Positions 1-6,537 of a stretch of DNA of 18,989 bases are shown here, in pieces. The notes under the pieces were generated by a model. That model was not told the origin of the DNA. It saw nothing but the letters and a program-made list of their open reading frames with translations, and searched no databases. The translations under genes were made by a program, and so were the position numbers. How positions within the stretch are numbered: the stretch's first letter is position 1; every line of letters starts with the position of its first letter. The stretch covers positions 1 through 18,989 of the forward strand of contig DATLZD010000064.1 of the NCBI GenBank assembly GCA_035574155.1, written 5' to 3'. The DNA comes from HRBIN24 sp035574155. Its GTDB lineage: Bacteria; Chloroflexota; Dehalococcoidia; SM23-28-2; HRBIN24.

Positions 1-222
1 GTTAGACCCGCCGAGGTGGACAGGAGCCGTAGCGGCATCAGGGCCTGGGGCCGAGGGGGCCCTGGGCCGCGCTCCTCCTATCCTGGCCCGCGGCCGTCTA
101 GGCCGCGGCTCCCGCCGGTGGTATACTGGCCCCATCCCCCCGGGGCAACGCGGGTGGGGATGGGGCGAGGCAGGGGCTGCCCCGCTCTGCCTCTGAAGGC
201 CGCACCGGCAGAAAGGAGGGTC
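1..222. other. Gene-free leader region with hairpins
   Basis: No convincing gene is seen here; the reading frame of the next gene stays open upstream, but the extension is proline/arginine-rich filler. A perfect 8-bp inverted repeat (88-95 with 101-108, 5-nt loop) and a 10-bp one (130-139 with 156-165) are present, neither followed by a T tract. TATACT at 122-127 could be a -10 box for the downstream hydrolase, but no matching -35 is evident. Confidence 0.4.
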
Positions 223-957
223 ATGGCCAAAGTCCACGAGATAGCTGAGGGCATCTATCGCATCTCGACCTTCTTGAAGGTCCCCACGCCCGGTGGCGGC
301 ATCACCTTCAACCAGTACCTCATCGTGGACGAGCACCCCCTGCTGTGGCATACAGGGTCCCGTGCCATCTTCTCGGAGACGCTGGCGGCACTTAAGACGG
401 TGCTGGAGCCGTCCCGCCTACGCTACATCTCCTGGTCCCACTGGGAGGCGGACGAGGCTGGCGCCCTCAACGAGTTCCTGCAGGTGGCGCCCAACGCCGA
501 GCCGGTGTGTGGCCTGGTGGGGGCCATCGTCAACGTGGGCGACTTCTCGGCCCGCCAGCCACGCATCGTCAACGACGAGGAGGTGCTGGTGCTAGGGAGG
601 AGGCGGCTACGCTTCCTGGTGACCCCGCACGTCCCCCACAACTGGAACGCCATCCTGGCCTTCGAGGAGACGACGGGCGTCCTGCTGGCCAGCGACCTCT
701 TCACCCACTTCGGCGACCCGCCGCCGCTGGTGGAGGGCGACGTGGTGGGGCCATCGTTGGAGGCCGACCGTTTCCTGCGCCAGGAGTGGCGGACCACCTA
801 CTACCCGGTGGGCCCCCACACCGCCCGCGTCTTCGATCGGCTGGAGGCGCTCCAGCCCCGCGTGGCCGCCTGCATGCACGGGGCCGCCTTCGCTGGCGAC
901 GTGGTGCGCTCGCTGCGCGACCTGAGGTCCGAGCTCTACCGGGGCCTGCAGACCTAG
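223..957 (+). CDS. Flavodiiron-type metallo-beta-lactamase fold hydrolase (no flavodoxin domain)
   Basis: This 244-residue protein has the metallo-beta-lactamase fold of the flavodiiron/oxygen-binding diiron (ODP) family, whose members reduce O2 or NO at a di-iron site in the cytoplasm. Visible ligand candidates are H73-x-E75-x-D77 (the flavodiiron HxExD form rather than the hydrolytic HxHxD), H136 or H139 in TPHVPHNW, D158 in ASDLF and H219 in CMHG. Full flavodiiron proteins are about 400 residues with a C-terminal flavodoxin domain; here the protein ends after the lactamase domain, so electrons would have to come from another protein. The ATG at 223 is chosen because AGGAGG lies at 214-219 and homology begins there. 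Its 3' neighbour is a convergent flavin reductase, a plausible partner by function, although the two are not co-transcribed. The exact reaction cannot be told from sequence. Confidence 0.85.
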   Translation: MAKVHEIAEGIYRISTFLKVPTPGGGITFNQYLIVDEHPLLWHTGSRAIFSETLAALKTVLEPSRLRYISWSHWEADEAGALNEFLQVAPNAEPVCGLVGAIVNVGDFSARQPRIVNDEEVLVLGRRRLRFLVTPHVPHNWNAILAFEETTGVLLASDLFTHFGDPPPLVEGDVVGPSLEADRFLRQEWRTTYYPVGPHTARVFDRLEALQPRVAACMHGAAFAGDVVRSLRDLRSELYRGLQT

Positions 958-964
958 GGCTGGC

Positions 965-1627
965 TCACTCGTTGCCCTCCCGCTGGCGGCGTTCCCGCTC
1001 GCGGGCCTCCTCCTCCAGCCGCCGCTCCCGCTCCTCGGGGGACTCGCCCAGCTGGACAGCGCCCTCCTCGTCGGTGCGGAGCTGGGCCTGGACCCTCTCG
1101 CCCAGGACTCCATACCACTCGCCGCCCAGGTAGTGGAGGGGACGGTAGGCGCGCTCCCCCACCAGCCAGGTCTCGTCGAAGGCCTCCCGCTCGGCCTGGA
1201 CGGCCACCACCCGCCCCACGAAGAAGGTGTGGTCGCCCAGGCGCAACGCGTCCTCCAGGCCGCACTCGATCCAGGCCAGACAGTGCTCCAGCAGGGGTGC
1301 CTCTACGCGGGAGGCAGGGAACGTGGGCAGGCGGGAGATGTCCAGCTTGGCTACGTCCCGTCCGGAGACCACCCCGAAGTAGTGGGTGTGGGCCATGAGG
1401 TCGGGGCCGGGGATGTTGAGGGCGAACTCTTCGGCGAAACGGACCAGCTCGTGGCTGTGGCGAGAGGGGTGCACCGCCACCCCGATGAGGGGCGGGCGCC
1501 GCGACACCGGCGTCAGCCAGATGACGGGCGTCACGTCGGTCTGGTCGCGCCAGCGGACCGTCAGCAGGCACACTGGCCCGCCGATGACCAGGCGCAGGGC
1601 GTCCAGCACGTCCAGCTCCCTTCGCAT
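965..1627 (-). CDS. Flavin reductase family protein (flavoredoxin-like, FMN-binding split barrel)
   Basis: The 220-residue product matches the FMN-binding split-barrel flavin reductase family, which binds FMN and passes electrons from NAD(P)H to flavin or partner proteins in the cytosol. Family-like stretches are GPVCLLTVRWRDQTDVTP near the N-terminus, then IGVAVHPSRHSHELVR, then FALNIPGPDLM, followed by the typical acidic FDETWLVGE strand region. The last 35 or so residues are a charged Glu/Arg-rich tail, probably helical, that is not part of the core fold. The start is taken as the ATG at 1627, with GGTGAGG a few bases upstream; a GTG at 1636 is the alternative. It lies downstream of corA but has its own candidate promoter, and it ends 7 bp from the convergent flavodiiron-like gene. 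Confidence 0.82.
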   Translation of the reverse strand: MRRELDVLDALRLVIGGPVCLLTVRWRDQTDVTPVIWLTPVSRRPPLIGVAVHPSRHSHELVRFAEEFALNIPGPDLMAHTHYFGVVSGRDVAKLDISRLPTFPASRVEAPLLEHCLAWIECGLEDALRLGDHTFFVGRVVAVQAEREAFDETWLVGERAYRPLHYLGGEWYGVLGERVQAQLRTDEEGAVQLGESPEERERRLEEEARERERRQREGNE

Positions 1628-1646
1628 ACGCCTCACCCGATTAGGG

Positions 1647-1676
1647 ATTATGGGCTAGAGGTCCAGCCGACGCCAA
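1647..1676 (-). promoter_or_regulatory. Candidate sigma-70 promoter of the flavin reductase gene
   Basis: Read on the minus strand, TTGGCG (1676-1671) and CATAAT (1652-1647) are separated by 18 nt, a reasonable sigma-70-type pair. The -35 sits just past the corA stop. Transcription would start around 1640, giving a leader of roughly 13-15 nt before the ATG at 1627. Confidence 0.45.
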
Positions 1677-1679
1677 CGG

Positions 1680-2663
1680 CTAGAGCCAGCCCCGACGCCG
1701 GAAGAAGGCGGCCATGCCCGCCCCCAGGGCCACCATCGTCGCCACCACCGCCGGGAACCCCCAGCCGCTCTCGAAGGGCGGCCACACCCGGTGGGCGAAG
1801 TTCATGCCATAGATGCCCGATAGCAGCGTCAGGGGCAGGAAGATGGTGGCCACGGCCGTCAGGACCTTCATCACCTCGTTGAGACGGTTGGAGACCACCG
1901 TCAGGTAGGTGTTGAGGGCGCTGTCAGTGAGGTCCCGTAAGGCCTCGATGAGGTACTCGGTGCGCACCAGGTGGTCGTAGATGTCCCGGAAGTAGATGTT
2001 GGCCTCGGGCCGCACCAGATGCGGGAACTCGGGGCGCGAGAGGCGGGCCAGCAGCTCCCGCTGGGGCACCGTCAGGCGGCGCAGCCTGAGGGCGTTGCCC
2101 CGCAGCCACAGCACCCGCTCCAGCAGCCCGGCCCGCTGGCCAGCCAGGGCCTCTGCCTCCAGCCTGTCCAGGGCCTCCTCCATGGCATCGATGCAGGGCA
2201 GGTAGTCGTCCACCAGTCGGTCCAGGACGGCGTGCAGCAGCCAGTCGGGCCCGCGCCGCAGGGGCAGGCCGTCCTCCAGGCAGCGCTGGCGGATGCCCTC
2301 CAGGGCCGGCAGCGGGCCATGGTGACAGGAGACGACGTAGCTGCGACCCAGGTAGAGGCACACCTCCTGGGTGACCACCTCGCCGAAGGGCTCGTAGCGG
2401 CCCAGGGCGTGAAAGACGATGAAGATGTAGTCGTCGTGCTCGTCCAGCTTGGGCGGGTTGGGCTCCGGCGTGAGAGCGTCCTCGATGGTCAGGGGGTGGA
2501 AGCGGAAGACGCCCCCCAGGACCTCCTCGGCCTCGGCAGCGTTCCCGGAGGTGTCCAGGTCAGCCCACAGGTGCTGGCCGGAGGCGAGGGCCTCCCGCAG
2601 GGCGTCCAGCCCCTGGAGGGGCTGGGCCGTCCCCTCGTCGCTTACCACCAGCACCTGCAGCAT
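1680..2663 (-). CDS. corA: CorA family magnesium/cobalt transporter
   Basis: A 327-residue CorA/MIT-family divalent cation channel of the inner membrane, normal in length. The N-terminal two thirds is the cytoplasmic funnel domain (FRFHPLTIEDAL and YIFIVFHAL are typical), followed by a long charged helix. TM1 lies at about 265-285 and ends in the diagnostic YGMN motif (G286-M287-N288). TM2 lies at about 301-319, followed by a short basic C-terminus (FFRRRGWL), as expected for the cytoplasmic tail. The start is set at the ATG at 2663, because the candidate -10 box at 2680-2685 would place transcription initiation around 2673, after the other in-frame ATG at 2681. GGTGA also lies 8 nt before 2663. 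The gene is divergent from the DUF72 gene. A second, unrelated Mg transporter (MgtE) lies at 7911. Confidence 0.93.
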   Translation of the reverse strand: MLQVLVVSDEGTAQPLQGLDALREALASGQHLWADLDTSGNAAEAEEVLGGVFRFHPLTIEDALTPEPNPPKLDEHDDYIFIVFHALGRYEPFGEVVTQEVCLYLGRSYVVSCHHGPLPALEGIRQRCLEDGLPLRRGPDWLLHAVLDRLVDDYLPCIDAMEEALDRLEAEALAGQRAGLLERVLWLRGNALRLRRLTVPQRELLARLSRPEFPHLVRPEANIYFRDIYDHLVRTEYLIEALRDLTDSALNTYLTVVSNRLNEVMKVLTAVATIFLPLTLLSGIYGMNFAHRVWPPFESGWGFPAVVATMVALGAGMAAFFRRRGWL

Positions 2664-2677
2664 GACAGCGGTCACCG

Positions 2678-2716
2678 CCATTTTAGCGCCCGTAGGCCTC
2701 CGGGCTGGTAAAATGG
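2678..2716. promoter_or_regulatory. Symmetric divergent promoter region between corA and the DUF72 gene
   Basis: CCATTTTA at 2678-2685 and TAAAATGG at 2709-2716 form an 8-bp inverted repeat with a 23-nt centre. Each arm contains a TAAAAT -10-like box pointing outward: minus strand 2685-2680 for corA, plus strand 2709-2714 for DUF72, the latter in extended form (TGGTAAAAT). Inside, GCCCG and CGGGC are also complementary. No clear -35 is seen for either. The resulting leaders would be about 10 nt for corA and only a few nt for DUF72. Confidence 0.5.
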
Positions 2717-2724
2717 CCCTGGCC

Positions 2725-3651
2725 ATGGCGGCGCGGGTGCTGGTGGGCACGTGTTCCTGGACGGACAAGACCCTCCTGGAGAGCGGCTGGTACCCGCCCG
2801 AGGCGCGCACCCCAGAGGACCGCCTGCGCTACTACGCCCGCCACTTCCCCATCGTGGAGGTGGACAGCTCTTACTATGCCTTGCCCAGCCCCCGCAATTC
2901 CCTCCTCTGGGCCCAGCGCACGCCAGACGGCTTCGTCTTCGACGTCAAGGCCTTCGCCCTGTTCACCCACCACCCGACGCCGCCGCGGTCCCTGCCCAAG
3001 GACTTGCTGGAGGAGCTTCCGGTCGAGCTGCGCCAGAAGCGCAACCTCTACTACCGTGACCTGCCGTCCGAGCTCACGGACGAGCTGTGGCGGCGCTTCG
3101 CCCAGTCCCTGTCCCCCCTGGCGCTGGCCGGCAAGCTGGGGGTCGTCCTCCTCCAGTTCCCGCCCTGGTTCCAGCCGGGGCGCGACTCGCGTCAGTACAT
3201 CGCCTCGTTGTCAGAGCGGTTGCCGGGCCTGGAGGTGGCGGTGGAGTTCCGACAGGCCCGGTGGCTGGCCGAGGAGCGCGACCGGCGCCAGACCCTGAGC
3301 TTCCTCCGGGAGCACGGCCTGCCCCTGGTCTGCGTGGACGAGCCCCAGGGCTTCGCCTCCAGCGTGCCGCCCCTGGCCGAGGTGACGGCGCCCTTGGCCT
3401 TAGTCCGCTTCCATGGCCGCAACTCCGCCACCTGGGAGGCCAAGGGCCTCACCACCGCCGAGCGCTTCAACTACCTCTACACCCCCGAGGAGCTGGAGGA
3501 GTGGGTGCCGCGCATCGGGCGCATGGCCCAAGAGGCAGAGGAGGTCCACGTCCTGTTCAACAACTGCTACCGCGACTACGCCGTGCGCAATGCCCGGCAG
3601 ATGGCCCAGGCCCTGGGCCGGGCACCGGAGCAGCGGGGGCCGCTGCTCTGA
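2725..3651 (+). CDS. DUF72 (YecE-like) family protein
   Basis: The 308-residue product is a DUF72/YecE-like protein, a TIM-barrel family of unknown biochemical role; the opening VGTCSWTDKTL and the following WYPP, VEVDSSYY and FVFDVKAF segments are characteristic. Further family features are LGVVLLQFPPWF mid-protein, EVAVEFRQARWL, VRFHGRN and the C-terminal VHVLFNNCYRDYAVRNA. The reading frame continues far upstream (from 2449), but that part overlaps corA antisense and shows no homology. The start is either the ATG at 2725 or the ATG at 2713; the second is embedded in the candidate -10 box TAAAAT, so 2725 is preferred. No Shine-Dalgarno sequence precedes either, which fits a nearly leaderless mRNA. 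Length is at the upper end for the family. Confidence 0.87.
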   Translation: MAARVLVGTCSWTDKTLLESGWYPPEARTPEDRLRYYARHFPIVEVDSSYYALPSPRNSLLWAQRTPDGFVFDVKAFALFTHHPTPPRSLPKDLLEELPVELRQKRNLYYRDLPSELTDELWRRFAQSLSPLALAGKLGVVLLQFPPWFQPGRDSRQYIASLSERLPGLEVAVEFRQARWLAEERDRRQTLSFLREHGLPLVCVDEPQGFASSVPPLAEVTAPLALVRFHGRNSATWEAKGLTTAERFNYLYTPEELEEWVPRIGRMAQEAEEVHVLFNNCYRDYAVRNARQMAQALGRAPEQRGPLL

Positions 3652-3691
3652 CTCTGGCAGGGAGCATCCACCTTCGCTACACTGGTGAGCG

Positions 3692-4153
3692 GTGAGGGCC
3701 TCCACCTTCCTGAGCGAGCTGTGGCTCCCGCTGCCGCCCCAAGAGGTCTTCCCCTTCTTCGCCGAGGCGCGCAACCTGCAGGAGATAACGCCGCCCTGGC
3801 TCAGCTTTCGCGTCCTGTCCCAACGTCCTCGGTCCATGGGCCAGGGCACCGTCATCGACTATCGGCTGCGCCTGCACGGCGTCCCCCTGCGCTGGCGCAG
3901 CGAGATCACCGTCTGGGAGCCGCCGCACCGCTTTGTGGACGTGCAACGCCGCGGCCCCTACCGCCTCTGGGAGCACGACCACCTCTTCCTGCCCCATGAC
4001 GGCGGCACCCTCGTCCGCGACCGGGTCCGCTACGCCGTGCCGGGCGGCCCCTTGCTGGCCCCCCTCCTGGACCGGCTGCTGGTCCGCCCCGATCTGGAGC
4101 GCATCTTCGCCTACCGGCGGCGGCGCCTGCTGGAGCTCCTCGGCGGAGGGTGA
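3692..4153 (+). CDS. SRPBCC (START/Bet v1-like) family protein
   Basis: The 153-residue product fits the SRPBCC superfamily of small proteins with a hydrophobic ligand-binding cavity. The pattern is the usual one: a first strand with LWLPLPPQEVFPFFAEARNL, then ITPPWLSFRVL, GQGTVIDYRLRLHGVPLRW, EITVWEPPHRFVDVQ, a GPYRLWEHDHLF strand, and a long C-terminal helix with RRRRLLELL. This form resembles the stand-alone cyclase/dehydrase-like SRPBCC proteins. Its ligand is unknown. The start is a GTG at 3692; TACACT at 3678-3683 is a possible -10 with only a very short leader. It ends 4 nt before the next start, so it is very likely co-transcribed with the MEMO-family gene. Confidence 0.75.
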   Translation: MRASTFLSELWLPLPPQEVFPFFAEARNLQEITPPWLSFRVLSQRPRSMGQGTVIDYRLRLHGVPLRWRSEITVWEPPHRFVDVQRRGPYRLWEHDHLFLPHDGGTLVRDRVRYAVPGGPLLAPLLDRLLVRPDLERIFAYRRRRLLELLGGG

Positions 4154-4157
4154 GAGG

Positions 4158-5384
4158 TTGACGGAAAGGGCTGCCCCCTCGTCAGGCCCTCGCCTGCGGC
4201 CCCTGGACGTGCGCCTGTTCGGGCAGGGCAGTCAGGCCTTCTACTACCTGCGGGACCCCTTGGGCCTCTCGCCCCAGGACACCTTCCTGCCAGCCTGGCT
4301 GGGGCCGCTGCTGGCCCTGATGGACGGGACCCGCGACCTGCCCCAGCTCCAGGCGGCGTTCCAGCTCCTCACTGGTCGCTACCTGCCCTTGTCGCAGTTG
4401 GAGTCCCTGGTGCGGGAGCTGGACGAGAGGTTGCTCCTGGAGGGGCCACGGCTGGCCGAGGCCCGTCGGCGTGCCCTAGAGGAATATCGGACTGCTCCCC
4501 ACCGGCCGCCTGCCCTGGCGGCCAAGGTCTACCCAGCCGACCCGCAGGAGCTGGTGCGGGCGTTGGACGACTACTGCGCCCGCGCCGGCCCACCGCCTCC
4601 CCTGCCCGAGGGGGCGCAGGTGACGGGGGTCATCAGTCCCCACATCGACTATGGACGCGGCTGGCGGACCTATGCCCTCGTCTGGCAGGCGGCCGCCTCC
4701 GCCTGCCGGCAGGCGGACGTGGCAGTGGTCTTCGGGACGGACCACTCCGGCTCCCTTGGGCGCCTCACGCTGACGCGCCAGAGCTACGCCACGCCCCTGG
4801 GGGTGCTACCCACCGATGGGGAGGCGGTGGATGCCCTGGCCGCCGCCCTGGGCGAGGACGAGGCCTTTGCCGAGGAGCTCCACCACCGCGGGGAACACTC
4901 CATCGAGCTACCGTTGGTCTGGCTCCATTACCTGCGAGGCGGCGCCCCCGTGCCGGTGGTGCCCGTCCTCTGCGGAGGCCTTCTCAGGGCCGACGAGGGG
5001 GCACGGGCACGTATCGGGGAGGCGCTGACGGCCCTGCGGCGGTCCCTGCAGGGGAGGAGGGTGTTGGTGATAGCCGGGGCGGACCTGGCGCATGTGGGTC
5101 CCGCCTTCGGTGACCCGGCGCCCTACGACCTCACGGCCCGCATCCGGCTGCGGGGGGCCGACGCCCGACTGCTGTCCGCCATCGAGGCGGCCGACGCCGA
5201 CGCGTTCCTGTCGGAAGTGGCCGCCGAAGGGGACCGTTTCCGCATCTGCGGCCTTTCGCCCATCTACCTGGCCCTGAAGCTGCTGGCGGGGGGCCGTGGG
5301 CTGTCCATGGGCTACGACCAGTGTCCAGCCGACCCGGAGGGGGGCTCCCTGGTCTCGGTGGTCGGGGCCGTGGTGTGGCGCTAG
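4158..5384 (+). CDS. AmmeMemoRadiSam system protein B / MEMO family protein with N-terminal extension
   Basis: A 408-residue protein whose C-terminal ~265 residues form a MEMO domain (AmmeMemoRadiSam system protein B), structurally related to class III extradiol dioxygenases. Seen are ISPHIDYGRG, VVFGTDHSG, HHRGEHSIELPLVWLHYL, VIAGADLAHVGPAFGD and FRICGLSPIYLALKLL. By family comparison, H162, H196 and C364 correspond to the metal-binding His/His/Cys set of human MEMO1. The first ~130 residues are an additional helical domain, longer than the minimal family. The start is a TTG at 4158, chosen for the excellent GGAGG at 4145-4149 (8-nt spacing) just inside the upstream SRPBCC gene. The usual partners AmmeMemoRadiSam A (AMMECR1) and the radical SAM protein are not in this window, so the pathway role is unknown. 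Confidence 0.88.
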   Translation: MTERAAPSSGPRLRPLDVRLFGQGSQAFYYLRDPLGLSPQDTFLPAWLGPLLALMDGTRDLPQLQAAFQLLTGRYLPLSQLESLVRELDERLLLEGPRLAEARRRALEEYRTAPHRPPALAAKVYPADPQELVRALDDYCARAGPPPPLPEGAQVTGVISPHIDYGRGWRTYALVWQAAASACRQADVAVVFGTDHSGSLGRLTLTRQSYATPLGVLPTDGEAVDALAAALGEDEAFAEELHHRGEHSIELPLVWLHYLRGGAPVPVVPVLCGGLLRADEGARARIGEALTALRRSLQGRRVLVIAGADLAHVGPAFGDPAPYDLTARIRLRGADARLLSAIEAADADAFLSEVAAEGDRFRICGLSPIYLALKLLAGGRGLSMGYDQCPADPEGGSLVSVVGAVVWR

Positions 5385-5397
5385 GCGCCACGCGGGA

Positions 5398-5508
5398 GGA
5401 AGTGCGGCGCGGCCCTCCTAGCTTGGTCCGCTGGCGCCCCGGGGCCCAGCTGGACTGGAAGTTGCGTTACCGTGCGGCCCTCCCCGCTTGAGCCGCTGGC
5501 GCCCCCGG
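5398..5508. repeat. Imperfect tandem repeat ending in the 3' end of tRNA-Arg
   Basis: Two units align: 5398-5442 and 5457-5508. Both begin GGAAGT..GCG, both contain GCGGCCCTCC (5409-5418 and 5474-5483), a variable 9-nt segment, and CCGCTGGCGCCCC (5428-5440 and 5493-5505). That last block is the 3' acceptor end plus CCA of the nearby tRNA-Arg and the bases beyond it. The second unit runs on into the long tRNA fragment; the first decays after 5442. The pattern suggests an older third attachment-site copy or a local duplication. Confidence 0.6.
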
Positions 5509-5555
5509 CAGGACTCGAACCCGCAGCCTCCTGGTCCGAAGCCAGGCGCTCTGTC
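5493..5555 (-). repeat. Partial tRNA-Arg(TCG) copy, candidate integration (att) site
   Basis: These 63 bases are identical to 7707-7769 and lie in the same orientation. Relative to the intact tRNA-Arg, the copy covers nucleotides 19-77 (D-loop, anticodon arm with TCG, T arm, 3' acceptor strand and CCA) plus 4 bases beyond. The 5' acceptor strand and first half of the D arm are missing, and the sequence after 5555 is unrelated, so it cannot make a tRNA. A truncated 3' tRNA copy on the far side of a short insert, facing an intact tRNA, is what site-specific integration into a tRNA gene leaves. A simple segmental duplication is the alternative. Confidence 0.8.
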
Positions 5556-5678
5556 TGGCCGCCAGGTTCGACGCCGCAGTCATGCCGCAGTCACGCCGCC
5601 TCCCGCTAAGCGACGGCATCATACCACGGTCGGGGGAAGGAGTGTAACGCCTTTGTGCTATATGCAGGCCAACGCAAC

Positions 5679-5804
5679 ATGCACTACTTCGCCTGGTTGG
5701 AGGAGTTTCTAAGGCTCGCCTTGCGCTACCAGCGCATGCTCGGCACCTTCGCCGCCCTGGCCTACCTCGCCTGCTTCCTTATCGTCTCGAGGCTTTCAGG
5801 ATGA
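5679..5804 (+). CDS. Possible small membrane peptide (41 residues)
   Basis: An open frame from ATG 5679 to TGA 5802 encodes 41 residues beginning MHYFAWLEEF, with an amphipathic/basic first half and a hydrophobic stretch from about residue 20 to 37 (FAALAYLACFLIV) long enough for one membrane helix. The frame also stays open to a GTG at 5655, giving a 49-residue form; AAGGAG at 5637-5642 is rather far from it. TGCTATATG just upstream resembles an extended -10 box. It is convergent with the frameshifted exported-protein gene and lies inside the putative island. No homologue is recognised, and it could be a chance frame. Confidence 0.35.
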   Translation: MHYFAWLEEFLRLALRYQRMLGTFAALAYLACFLIVSRLSG

Positions 5805-5819
5805 GTTCGGCTAGTAACA

Positions 5820-6537
5820 TCACCACTCCAAGCTTCTCGTCCAGTCGTTGTGGTCGGGATAACTGTCCTGGAAAGGCCAGACCTCCCAGACGTAGTGGAT
5901 GCTGGAGGCAGATCCTTGCGGAAAGTGGCCCCCCTCGCTAGCACTGTTGATATCCCACAGTCCTCCCAACCCGACGTTGGTGACGTGAGCCTCATGAACG
6001 TGGACCCCGCTCCACGGGCAGTAAGCCTTCTCCTGTGTCGTCATCCAGCCGACCCCACCCCAATTCTTTTCGCCCGACTGCGACACGTGCAGATCAGCGA
6101 TCCACGTGTCTGGCCCACCGCTATCGGCGTGCAAGAATCTAACGAGGCCGCGAAACTGGGGCTCCCCCTCCCTCCAGATCTGCGCATCCACAGCTTTGCA
6201 GGTCAGATACGGGTTAGTGGCGCGCCACACTGCGCCCACCTTGGTCGCACTACGGTAGAGCGGGCTGTGGCCCCAGGCCCTGAACGAAAAGGCCCGCTCC
6301 AGGCCCGAGGGGGGCGTCGTTGTAGGTGGTCCAGTCTAGCCCGACACCGTTGGGGTCTGGGCAGGCGCTGTGATAGCCACAGCTCAAGTGTCCCCAGCTC
6401 GAGCCCGTGGGGACGGTCAACATGAACTTAAAGCTGTAGGTCTGCGAGACGACGTTGCCTGGCGCGCCGGGGAATAGCAGGCCCGCCACGAAGCCAAGGC
6501 CAGCCGCCGCCAGCAGAAGGCTAGTCCGTGCCTTCAT
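5820..6537 (-). pseudogene. Exported protein of unknown function, split by a one-base frameshift
   Basis: The first part (ATG at 6537) starts MKARTSLLLAAAGLGFVAGLL, a clear signal peptide or N-terminal anchor, then continues with SFKFMLTVPTGSSWGH and CGYHSACPDPNG. This frame runs out at a TAG near 6250. If one base is removed from the six-C run (plus-strand G6 at 6309-6314), the frame passes directly into a long open frame (AFSFRAWGHSPLYRS, then GAVWRATNPYLTCKAVD) ending at 5820. The restored product would be 238 residues. It has several cysteines, as expected for an exported protein, and a His-rich patch (GVHVHEAHVT). No family is recognised. The ATG overlaps the stop of the upstream gene (ATGA) and is preceded by GGAGAG, so the two are translationally coupled. 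A real mutation, a sequencing error in the homopolymer or slippage all remain possible. Confidence 0.7.

Noticed and set aside
16..222. N-terminal extension of the flavodiiron-like gene
   Set aside because: Pro/Arg/Gly-rich without homology, whereas ATG 223 has an ideal AGGAGG and sits where the family begins.
2449..2724. Extension of the DUF72 gene into corA
   Set aside because: It would overlap corA antisense and the divergent promoter; the family's VGTCSWTD start lies just after 2725.
5488..5712. 74-codon open frame over the tRNA fragment
   Set aside because: It reads through the tRNA-derived repeat (the RQDSNPQPPGPKPGAL translation of tRNA sequence), a common false gene call.
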